From NCBI GenBank assembly GCA_017444095.1, contig JAFSXM010000031.1:23656-87655 (forward strand): a stretch of 64,000 nt of DNA. The letters run 5' to 3'. The position numbers and the translations under genes were made by a program. Below are positions 28,613 to 36,434 of this stretch, piece by piece. The stretch comes from Rickettsiales bacterium. GTDB taxonomy: Bacteria > Pseudomonadota > Alphaproteobacteria > Rickettsiales > Deianiraeaceae. Positions within the stretch are counted from its first letter, which is position 1. Each line of letters begins with the position of its first letter. The notes under the pieces were generated by a model. That model made no database searches. It saw only the letters and a list, made by a program, of their open reading frames with translations, and was not told the DNA's origin.

Positions 28613-28652
28613 AGCTCCAATGCTATAATGTAGTGTTGGAGCTGTTTTTTTT
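28613..28652 (+). terminator. Rho-independent terminator with a TATAAT box in its loop
   Basis: The stem AGCTCCAA (28613-28620) / TTGGAGCT (28636-28643) is followed by G and T8, then directly by the ATG of the next gene at 28653. The loop holds TATAAT at 28624-28629. A transcript starting from that -10 box would begin at about 28636 and lack the left arm of the hairpin. Confidence 0.75.
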
Positions 28653-29735
28653 ATGACAAAACAATTTACTATACCTTGTCAATTTGGCCAACAAACATCT
28701 CCAGTGACATTTTACATCGGTCATCCAGATAATGGACATCATCCAATACATTTTCAATCTAATTGGTTATCAAGCTCAAAAGGCGGAACCGTTCCGCAAG
28801 ATTTAATGATGACATTACAAAAATTACATGACTTAGCATTAGAAAATAATGCTGATTTTGAAGAACTATGTTATTATGCTTTAATATCCGCAACACAAAA
28901 TTCCAACGGCGATGGGGTATCTGAGGGCGAAATTACAAGTTATGCTGATGAATATTTAAAAAAAGAGCTTAATGGTGAAACAGATAGTAAAGAACAAAGC
29001 ATAGAAACTATTGCTGATGGAAGTAAAAATAACAATGTTGAAGTTGGCGGTGCAGAAGATGATGCCAACAATAATAAGCAATCATCTGCCATATCAAATG
29101 AAAATAATTCCAATAATAATGATATTGCGACAAAAAAACAAACACAAGACGATGTGGTAATGGAAAATAATAATAACGGCCAACAATTACAGGTTGACGA
29201 TACTGATACGAATAATGCTGTCAATAATAATACCATAAATAAAGCAAAGGTTATACCGACACTCAATACGGATATACAAAAAATAGACACAATTGAGGCT
29301 AATAATGGCAATAACGAGGCTACCAATGAAGATTTATTAGATACTGACCTGTTTAGCGATGAGATGACAGAGGGCAACAAGCCAGCATCAGCAATCTTGC
29401 GAAAAGATGACCATAGTGACAATACTAATAATATAGATGATGACATATTGATGGATGATAGTTTATTGCTGGGTGATGATGCAATATTCAACGACGATAT
29501 TGAAAAAGAAGATAATGTAAATAGTGATAAGGACAATCAGCTAACATATGACAAAGATGGCTTTGATAATGAATACGATGATTTGATGGATGATGAAATC
29601 ATTTTTGATGATGACAACGGCGATGAATTGCTTGATGATTTTGCGGACACAAATAACAATAATAATACCGATGCTACAACGGAAGATACAGATAATTTGC
29701 TTATGGACGATGATTTGATGGATTTTGGAAAATAA
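28653..29735 (+). CDS. DUF2610-domain protein with long Asp/Asn-rich tail
   Basis: Residues 1-95 resemble DUF2610, a small domain known mainly from Rickettsiales-type alphaproteobacteria. The marks are FTIPCQFGQQTSPVTFYIG, HPIHFQSNWL, and a helical DLALENNADFEELCYYAL. The remaining 265 residues are a low-complexity tail very rich in Asn and Asp, with repeated acidic blocks such as DDILMDDSLLLGDD and DDLMDDEIIFDDD. No signal peptide is seen. The ATG directly abuts the T-tract of the pal terminator and no Shine-Dalgarno is visible. The function of DUF2610 is not known. Confidence 0.7.
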   Translation: MTKQFTIPCQFGQQTSPVTFYIGHPDNGHHPIHFQSNWLSSSKGGTVPQDLMMTLQKLHDLALENNADFEELCYYALISATQNSNGDGVSEGEITSYADEYLKKELNGETDSKEQSIETIADGSKNNNVEVGGAEDDANNNKQSSAISNENNSNNNDIATKKQTQDDVVMENNNNGQQLQVDDTDTNNAVNNNTINKAKVIPTLNTDIQKIDTIEANNGNNEATNEDLLDTDLFSDEMTEGNKPASAILRKDDHSDNTNNIDDDILMDDSLLLGDDAIFNDDIEKEDNVNSDKDNQLTYDKDGFDNEYDDLMDDEIIFDDDNGDELLDDFADTNNNNNTDATTEDTDNLLMDDDLMDFGK

Positions 29736-29787
29736 ATATTAACATAGTTAATTTTTTTAAAGATTATAACTTTTGAATAAAAACAAA

Positions 29788-29817
29788 TTGACAATAATTG
29801 TAAAAAAACGATATTGT
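29788..29817 (+). promoter_or_regulatory. Candidate promoter of the ELM1-family gene
   Basis: TTGACA (29788-29793) is followed after 18 bp by TATTGT (29812-29817). The leader to ATG 29832 would be about 8-10 nt. Confidence 0.5.
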
Positions 29818-29831
29818 GATTGTTTTTTGTT

Positions 29832-30821
29832 ATGTCAAATTTACATATTATAGCTTTGTTCGGGCAACACCAGCACAGTCGTCTTGATAATGCACAAACA
29901 TTGTTAGTAGCCGAGAAGTTATCACAAGGCGGTGTTTTGTATAAAAAAAATATTTACTGGAATATGTTAATCAACTTACCAAGAGCTATACTATTTTTTA
30001 TACCAGTTTGGCTGTTAATTAAACATAATGATGGATTTAAAGACATAGAACAATGTGATGCCATTGTGACTTGTGGTAGAAAAATGGTTCGTTATGCAAA
30101 GCACTTAAAAAAACATTGTTGTCCAGATGCTAAAATTATTCAAATCGGTAATCCAACTTGTGATTTAAGAGGAGTTGATGTCTTGTTAAGACCAATATAC
30201 AGCAGAAATATCCCGCATAAAAATGTTATCAATTACAGAGGGTATTTGTCAAAACCATTGGAAAAAGAAGCATTTGAACTTGCAGATGCAAAATTTAGCA
30301 AAATCAAAGAAGCACTATTTGGACCATATATTTCTGTTTTTATTGGTGGCAATACAGCTCTTTATAAAATGACACCTGCGATTGCAGAAGATTTTGGTAA
30401 AACAATAAATACTATATCAAATAATATGAAAATGCCACTATTAATTTGTGTAGATGCAAAAGTGCCAGAAAAAGTAGTAGATATTTTTAAACAACAGCTG
30501 AATTGTAGCTATTATTTTTATTATAAAAAACTCAATCCAGAAAGTCCAAGAGTTGCATTTATTGGATGGGGAAGTTATTACATTTTGATAGGTAATTCAG
30601 TTACCGACCAAAGTGAGCTGATATTGCAAGAAAAACCAACTTATATTTATTATGCCGGCAATCATAGTAAAAAATATAAGCTATTTTATAATGATGTTAT
30701 TGCAAACAAATGTGCTATGCCATTATCTAATAAAGACGAGCAGTTAGCATCTTTTACACCAACTCAATTAAATGATATAGATGCACTAATTGATAATGTT
30801 GTCAAAAAAGCTGGCTTATAA
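29832..30821 (+). CDS. ELM1-family (mitochondrial fission ELM1-like) protein
   Basis: This 329-aa protein is of the ELM1/GT-B-like family, shared by alphaproteobacteria and plant mitochondria. Typical features are an N-terminal nucleotide-fold start (HIIALFGQHQHSRLDNAQ), CDAIVTCGRKMVRYAKHLKK, IQIGNPTCDL, VFIGGNTALYKM, and a C-terminal NSVTDQSELILQEKPTYIYYA. The start is ATG 29832 (TTG 29820 is possible). The bacterial function is unestablished; the fold suggests a sugar-nucleotide enzyme. Confidence 0.85.
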   Translation: MSNLHIIALFGQHQHSRLDNAQTLLVAEKLSQGGVLYKKNIYWNMLINLPRAILFFIPVWLLIKHNDGFKDIEQCDAIVTCGRKMVRYAKHLKKHCCPDAKIIQIGNPTCDLRGVDVLLRPIYSRNIPHKNVINYRGYLSKPLEKEAFELADAKFSKIKEALFGPYISVFIGGNTALYKMTPAIAEDFGKTINTISNNMKMPLLICVDAKVPEKVVDIFKQQLNCSYYFYYKKLNPESPRVAFIGWGSYYILIGNSVTDQSELILQEKPTYIYYAGNHSKKYKLFYNDVIANKCAMPLSNKDEQLASFTPTQLNDIDALIDNVVKKAGL

Positions 30822-30848
30822 TTAACATTTTAATATCAGTGAACATAG

Positions 30849-30877
30849 TTGACATCAGGTTATACTTGTGATACAAT
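30849..30877 (+). promoter_or_regulatory. Strong sigma70 promoter, leaderless arrangement
   Basis: TTGACA (30849-30854) and TACAAT (30872-30877) are exactly 17 bp apart. A GTG codon at 30884 begins 6 nt after the -10 box, the same gap as at the YDLC paralogues. Transcription should start at or next to that codon. Confidence 0.7.
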
Positions 30878-30883
30878 TATTAT

Positions 30884-32107
30884 GTGCCAAGCAATATGAA
30901 TAATACACAAAACGAACAATTACCAGATATGAATGCCATTAGCAGTTTGCTTGGTGGCATGCAAAACAACAAAAAACCTGAAACACCAGATAATAGTAAA
31001 CCAAAAACATACGAAGAATATAAAAAAGAAAAAGAGGAAAAAATAAACAAAGACAAACGTGAAGAAGAATATCAGAAATTCAAACAATCAATGCAAAGAG
31101 CGGAAGAGTATTTAAAACAATTTGATAAAGCAAATTTAAGTAATGAAAAAAAGAAGGAAATTGAAGATTTAAAAAGATGGACAAAAGGTGGCAGTGATAT
31201 AATGGAAAAACTCCAAAATGTTACTTATGCATTAAACAGATTTGTTGATATTGTTTTTTCAGTGGTATTATTTGGTTTCGCCGGTGTGGCCGCAGAAAGA
31301 CAAATACAGAATGACAAGAACAATATGGCAATGATTTTAAAAAATAAAATGGGAATAAAACTGGAAGGTAAAGACAAAGAAATGTTTGACAGGTATCAAC
31401 AAGAAAAACAACAAGAAGCAAAAGAAAAAGAGGAAAAGAAAAAAAAACAACAAACAGAAGAAAATAAAGAAGAAACACACATTGAAGACAATAAGTCTTC
31501 CAAAGATACTCCACCTATCAATAGGCAGAACAATAATATACCAAAAATAGATAATGATAAAAAAACAATACAAAATGATAATGAAAAAGCTACTTTTCTT
31601 GACAACTGGTTGGCTTTAAATGAAGAAAAAAAACAGCAAGCACAACAACAAAAACAGGACAAATGGCAAGAAGAGAAGCCATTAGCAGAGGATAACAAAC
31701 AAACATTAGACAATACCAATGATAAAACTACACAGGAAAACAATAAAGAAAATACAAAGTTTTTGTCAAATGAAACGAATGATGTGGAAATAACAGACAA
31801 GCAAAAGATGGATGTAGATAAATTACTTATCAAAAAACAGGCACAAAGCGAAGAGATGTCGAATAAAATTACCAATCAATTAAAAAACATCAATCAAATT
31901 GACGGCAATAATAATGAAATTACAGAAGAAAAGGGTAGTGATGGTAATGATAAGAATAATGATGCTTTAAAACAAAAAAATGATACAAAAATGCAAGAAC
32001 AACAAAACACACAAAAACAAAAAATGATGTTTAATATGGAACAAAAACCAATCAATAATGCTATACCAAATAACAAACAAAATACTACGAAAGTTGGCTT
32101 AAAATAA
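30884..32107 (+). CDS. Unknown Lys/Glu/Gln/Asn-rich protein with one membrane helix
   Basis: This protein has 407 aa from GTG 30884; the ATG at 30896 gives 403. GTG is preferred because the promoter places transcription start there. Residues 40-105 are a charged coiled-coil-like region (YEEYKKEKEEKINKD). One hydrophobic helix lies at about 123-142 (FVDIVFSVVLFGFAGVAAE), and the rest is polar low-complexity rich in Lys, Gln and Asn. There is no known family. The single internal helix could anchor it in a membrane. Confidence 0.65.
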   Translation: MPSNMNNTQNEQLPDMNAISSLLGGMQNNKKPETPDNSKPKTYEEYKKEKEEKINKDKREEEYQKFKQSMQRAEEYLKQFDKANLSNEKKKEIEDLKRWTKGGSDIMEKLQNVTYALNRFVDIVFSVVLFGFAGVAAERQIQNDKNNMAMILKNKMGIKLEGKDKEMFDRYQQEKQQEAKEKEEKKKKQQTEENKEETHIEDNKSSKDTPPINRQNNNIPKIDNDKKTIQNDNEKATFLDNWLALNEEKKQQAQQQKQDKWQEEKPLAEDNKQTLDNTNDKTTQENNKENTKFLSNETNDVEITDKQKMDVDKLLIKKQAQSEEMSNKITNQLKNINQIDGNNNEITEEKGSDGNDKNNDALKQKNDTKMQEQQNTQKQKMMFNMEQKPINNAIPNNKQNTTKVGLK

Positions 32108-32113
32108 AAATGG

Positions 32114-33925
32114 CTATTTAAGTAAATTTGTTAATGCAGTAAAGTTAAATCTAACACCAATAGAGAGATTAACATTGTGTGAATGGATTTTTGTGCTTTC
32201 AAAAGTATTTTGTGCAAACCTATATTCTAAACCGACAAAAAATAACTCTTTACAAAACAATACTCTTGTACCTAATCCAGTTGTAAAACCTACTTTTGTT
32301 AATCTTGTGGAATTATTGTTTTGTATAACATTTGCTTGTGCTACATTAAAACCAACGAGCCAATAAGGTTCTACAGAAACTTTATCATTTATTTTTACAT
32401 TGATACCAATTGGAACTGAAAAATTAAACCTTTCTCTAAATGAGTATTGATCAACCACTTTTTCATTTGCCTGTTCAGTATTGACTAATGCATTATAATT
32501 TACATTTGTATTGTTGTCGTCATCACTATTTTGTCCAATTTGTGTTTGTTCGGCAGAATTAGCAGAACTTGCATCATCCACTTGTGCACTATGTTGCATT
32601 TTTTCCAATTCTTGCCTTTCTCTTTCCAGTATTACATATGGGTCATTATCATAATTATTGGGTGCTTCTGTAAGCCCTGTCATTATCATTGCATATTTTT
32701 CTGCATCTTGTTCATTGTATGCAATGGTGTCATACCCATTATTTTCTCGCTCTATATTTTTTTCATTTAAATATGTTTGATACTCTTGCTTGGCTTCATT
32801 CCAGCTCGTGTAGTCATCATTTGCATCGCCTTGCAAAGCAATAACTTTATTGTAATTTTCTGTGTTTTGAATTATGGTTTTAATTTCCTCAATAGATATT
32901 CTATTATTTGCCACAATATTGCCAATACTATTGCTATCATTACTTTCGTCTTTTTTGTCTTGTAAAACATGATTTATAATTGATTGAGTAATATTGTTAT
33001 TGTCATTGATAATCTGCATTCTGTCGTGGGTTGCATAAAGCTGTTGTTTCACGTCATCTGTTAAAAGTATATTATATGGGTCATTATCAAAATTTTCTGG
33101 CCTATTTTTCAATCCAGTCATCAGTTGTGCATATATCTTAGCATTTTCGTTATTGCCATCACCTACAATAGTATGATAAATAGCCATTGCCTCGTCCCAG
33201 TTAATATATCCATCACCCGTATATTTATCTAAATAAATATTGTTGTTGAAAAAATTATCATTGTTAATAGCATTCTTAATAGTTTCATAGTTAATATTTA
33301 ATGGAGATGATGCTGGTGTGGAAGAATCCAAGAATAATTCTCCTCCAAAATTGTCCTGTATCTCATGATCAATTGCAAGCTTGTTGGCTTCAATATTTTC
33401 ATTTGCTTGATTGATTAAAGCTGATCTAATTTCATTCGCATAAGTTTCTGCATTGGGATATTCATTTTTTATGTATTTAAAATTGCTTTCATTATCGATA
33501 ATATTACCATTTAAGCCATTATGTATTTGTTCGTTATTTACTGTATTATTATTGGTTGATGCCCCAGTGGCTCCATCATTGTCGCCAACATTTGATGTAT
33601 TTGCCGATTGTTGATTGGCAATGCTATTTATAGATGTATATTGTGGCAATGTAGCCCGATTATTTTGATTTAATAGTCCACTTATACCTATATTTGCACC
33701 AGCAAACAATGCCATTTTATCATTTAATTTTAAGTAAAAATTGTTGCCAAGATTAAAATTGATATTGAAGTTATTATTTTTACTATGTCTTAACAATGAA
33801 AACCCAATCGTAGCATTTGGAATATATCCAAATCTAATAGTAGCAATGGATAGCGAAGAATTGGCAAACCATAAAATGTTCGTTAATATAAACATCAATG
33901 GCAAATATTTTTTATTGATATTCAT
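32114..33925 (-). CDS. Outer-membrane barrel with large EF-hand-like repeat insertion
   Basis: This 603-aa protein has a signal peptide (about 1-26). Beta-barrel strands lie at about 28-85 (ATIRFGYIPNATIGFSLL, FNINFNLGNNFYLKL) and again at about 495-600 (INVKINDKVSVEPYWLVGFNV, GLEYRFAQ, NVNLSIGVRFNF). Between them lies a polar insertion of about 400 residues. It carries two related units of about 65-70 aa at about 228-288 and 364-432. Each has an acidic EF-hand or dockerin-like loop (DKYTGDGYINWDEA; GDANDDYTSWNEA) and ends MTGL...FDNDPY or MTGL...YDNDPY. The insertion is probably a surface loop domain that binds calcium. Confidence is high that it is an outer-membrane barrel and moderate on calcium. 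Confidence 0.7.
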   Translation of the reverse strand: MNINKKYLPLMFILTNILWFANSSLSIATIRFGYIPNATIGFSLLRHSKNNNFNINFNLGNNFYLKLNDKMALFAGANIGISGLLNQNNRATLPQYTSINSIANQQSANTSNVGDNDGATGASTNNNTVNNEQIHNGLNGNIIDNESNFKYIKNEYPNAETYANEIRSALINQANENIEANKLAIDHEIQDNFGGELFLDSSTPASSPLNINYETIKNAINNDNFFNNNIYLDKYTGDGYINWDEAMAIYHTIVGDGNNENAKIYAQLMTGLKNRPENFDNDPYNILLTDDVKQQLYATHDRMQIINDNNNITQSIINHVLQDKKDESNDSNSIGNIVANNRISIEEIKTIIQNTENYNKVIALQGDANDDYTSWNEAKQEYQTYLNEKNIERENNGYDTIAYNEQDAEKYAMIMTGLTEAPNNYDNDPYVILERERQELEKMQHSAQVDDASSANSAEQTQIGQNSDDDNNTNVNYNALVNTEQANEKVVDQYSFRERFNFSVPIGINVKINDKVSVEPYWLVGFNVAQANVIQNNNSTRLTKVGFTTGLGTRVLFCKELFFVGLEYRFAQNTFESTKIHSHNVNLSIGVRFNFTALTNLLK

Positions 33926-34069
33926 TAAAAAATATCAAAACAGCTATTAACGAGTGAAATATACACGAGTTATTGTCAAGCAGATAATAAGAAAAAGTTG
34001 TTTTTGATAAACAAACATCACAATAATACAATGCAATAATACTAATAATAAATACTGCCGACTAATAGA

Positions 34070-34690
34070 TTACTTCAACAACTCATATTCAAACAACTTG
34101 CCTTGAATTTGTGATTTATAATATGTTTTTAACTCATCTTTCAGTTCTTTAATGTAATTCATCAAATTGCTGTTGTCATATTTGACAACCTCAATTCCCG
34201 CTGTAATTTCTTGCTGTGTTGTGCCATAATAAAAATCTTCATCATCGCTTTCAAATTGCAATGTTTGTTCTTTTTTTGTGCTTTTCTTTTTGTTTGTAAG
34301 TTCTTCTTCAATTTGATAAAGTCCCCATTTTGTAAAATCTGGTTTTAATCTTCTTGCTTTGTTTAATACGAGTTCCCATTTTGAAATAAGTTCTTTGTCG
34401 CTCAATGTATCTTGCAACAAGCACAATTCATTATAATACATTCTTCCATCTGTGTCTTTGAATGTTCGGCAATGATTTCTTTGAGATAAACAAGTAAAAA
34501 TTAAACATTTTCTTAAAAAATCATTATCTTTTATATATTCTTCTCCTTTATCTGCCGTTGTAAAATAAACATCCCTTTCATACCATCTTTCTTGCGGAAA
34601 AAGTTTAGCACAAAAGATAGGAAGTTTTGTGATGAAGTTGTCAGAGCGGAGGTAAAGGTAAATACCATTTTTAATTAAAACTGATATCAT
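34070..34690 (-). pseudogene. C-terminal remnant of an N6-adenine DNA methyltransferase (R-M type)
   Basis: The 206 residues resemble the extreme C-terminus of large Eco57I-like/N-6 DNA methylases. The marks are FPQERWYERDVYFTTADKGEEY, FLRKCLIFTCLSQRNHC, YYNELCLLQDTLSD, and the ending LKDELKTYYKSQIQGKLFEYELLK, trimmed here to its key residues LFEYELL. The catalytic NPPY and SAM-binding motifs are absent. The frame is open only about 45 bp further upstream without family resemblance. The likely N-terminal remnant of the same gene, in the same orientation, is at 35955-36353, with an unrelated + strand gene in between. Confidence 0.65.
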
Positions 34691-34812
34691 ATTACATACT
34701 GTGTTATATAAAATACTTGATGATATATTGCATATTTATTACAAAAACAAAATGTATTGTTATATTTTATTTTTATGGTATGTTTAATGTGTTAATATAT
34801 AATATCAAAAGA

Positions 34813-35880
34813 ATGAGTGATGGTGTTAATATAGACAATTGGAAAGAATATGAATATCAAACAAGAAAAATGGTAGATAAAAAAATAGAACAAATGGAAA
34901 AGGACGGTAAAAATACGGACGGCAATCTTTCAAATAAATTAACAACAAAAATGAATATAGGTGCAACAAAAGAGTCTACTATTGTTGGTGCAGGACAGAA
35001 GTTATCACAAGAAATGAACGAAGCATTAGGGCAAAATTCGGTATCTTATACGAATACAACAAATCCATTTTCAACATCCAGTATGTCATTTAATGGTGAT
35101 GAAATTGAAGGTTTATTGACAAAAATAATACAATTTTTCATAGAACTATTTTTTGGTAGAAACAATAAAAGCACAGCATCTCAAGAACAGAGAGGTGAAA
35201 TAAAGTTGGATAAAAATAAGGAATATCAAATTGTTGGTATTAATAAAGATTTTCACAGCACGGCAGTTGAGATTGATAATGTCAATAAGCTGGTCGTTGG
35301 CTACGATCCGAATGGTAATTTCAATCCAGATAGTTTTTACAATCTTTTATCATATGAAGATCTTGCATATTTGAAAAGCAATGGTTACCAATTTATAAAT
35401 GCTAACAATGAAAATAAAAACAAAGGGACTTTTACTGGTATGTGTGGTGTTTTAACCACAGACTGGATAGAACAAGAGCTAAAAACAAAACTAGATGAAA
35501 GAAAACAAGGTATTACACATTATAGCAACAGACAGGAAATTGATAACCATTATGCACTTGTAAACCAAAAGAATAACCCAGACACAAATAGAATGATGGC
35601 AAGAAACAGAGTTCATTTTTTGATGTCAAAAGGGGAAAATATTGAAACACTGAGAGAATATAATGAAAACAATACAATAAAGTTATCAAAAATTCAACAA
35701 GTGAGTACAAATAATACACCAATATCCATAAATGAAAAACTAGGAAAATGTTCAAGTAAAACACCAAGCAATAGTATAATGATTACCAACATTAAAAATA
35801 CTTCAAATAGAAAATTATTAGCAAATACAATACAAACAAATTTGCAAAATAATAAACAAAAAATGAATTTAATATTTTAA
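34813..35880 (+). CDS. Candidate clan-CE (Ulp1/YopJ-like) cysteine protease effector
   Basis: This 355-aa protein is read from ATG 34813; the frame is open to 34717, but the upstream residues look like read-through. After a polar N-terminus and a short hydrophobic patch (104-114), a Ulp1-like catalytic layout appears: His148 (FHSTAVEID), Asp165 (VVGYDPNG) and Cys211 (GMCGVLTTDWI). The His-Asp gap of 17 and Asp-Cys gap of 46 closely match yeast Ulp1 (17 and 49). The usual oxyanion Gln six residues before Cys is not obvious. Clan-CE effectors of intracellular bacteria act as deubiquitinases, deSUMOylases or acetyltransferases. The function is inferred from this pattern only. TATAAT lies at 34798-34803, 9 nt before the ATG. 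Confidence 0.55.
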   Translation: MSDGVNIDNWKEYEYQTRKMVDKKIEQMEKDGKNTDGNLSNKLTTKMNIGATKESTIVGAGQKLSQEMNEALGQNSVSYTNTTNPFSTSSMSFNGDEIEGLLTKIIQFFIELFFGRNNKSTASQEQRGEIKLDKNKEYQIVGINKDFHSTAVEIDNVNKLVVGYDPNGNFNPDSFYNLLSYEDLAYLKSNGYQFINANNENKNKGTFTGMCGVLTTDWIEQELKTKLDERKQGITHYSNRQEIDNHYALVNQKNNPDTNRMMARNRVHFLMSKGENIETLREYNENNTIKLSKIQQVSTNNTPISINEKLGKCSSKTPSNSIMITNIKNTSNRKLLANTIQTNLQNNKQKMNLIF

Positions 35881-35954
35881 CTAATCGGTCAACTAAATCA
35901 TATACACATTTATTTTTAATATGTAAACATTTTTCTAAATTCAATATGTATAAT

Positions 35955-36353
35955 CTAAAGTTTTTTCTTATCACTCCAGAGTTCTATTTTATCAACTTCA
36001 TTACTTGTATTGCTTGCAGATGTGTTGTAAACTTTATGTATTTCTTCAAAAAAATCAATGCTGTCATAAATATACATTTCTTTTTCTTCAAGTGGAACAA
36101 TAGCAAACTTTGCTGGAACATCTTTTGCAAGTAATCTTAAATGACTTGCATTTTTAATACATTCTTTTAATGCATCTGCTTTCCAATTATTCTTTTTCTT
36201 ATTCTTTTTGAATTCAAACAATATACCATTATATTGTCCGTCAAGATTTGAATGAATTTGAAAGTTTTTCTCATATTTTACATTTATTAGTTTTAATACT
36301 TCCAAAAATTGTTGAGATAAACTTTTTTCATTGTTTGCATATTCACAATACAC
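35955..36353 (-). pseudogene. N-terminal remnant of the same N6-adenine DNA methyltransferase
   Basis: These 132 residues resemble the N-terminal domain of N-6 DNA methylases of the Eco57I-like type. The marks are FLEVLKLINVKYEKNFQIHSNL, YNGILFEFKKNKK, a helix ADALKECIKNASHLRL, KFAIVPLEEKEMYIYDS, and FFEEIHKVY. The frame begins at GTG 36353 and is open to 36413 without a better start, then stops soon after the first domain. The methyltransferase core is missing. Together with 34070-34690 it brackets the clan-CE-like gene. Confidence 0.55.
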
Positions 36354-36434
36354 AATAAAGTAGTTTATTTTAAAAATTAAAAATAAAGCATTTAATTTAG
36401 CAAAGCACCAATATTAAAAACCTATCTATTAAAA

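Noticed and set aside
28940..29536. 198-codon open frame on the - strand
   Set aside because: It is antisense to the Asp/Asn-rich tail of the DUF2610 protein. GAT and AAT codons read backwards give Ile/Val/Leu/Ser-rich shadow peptides.
31396..31875. 159-codon open frame on the - strand, rich in Cys, Phe and Ser
   Set aside because: It is antisense to the Lys/Gln/Asn-rich unknown gene at 30884. It is a composition shadow.
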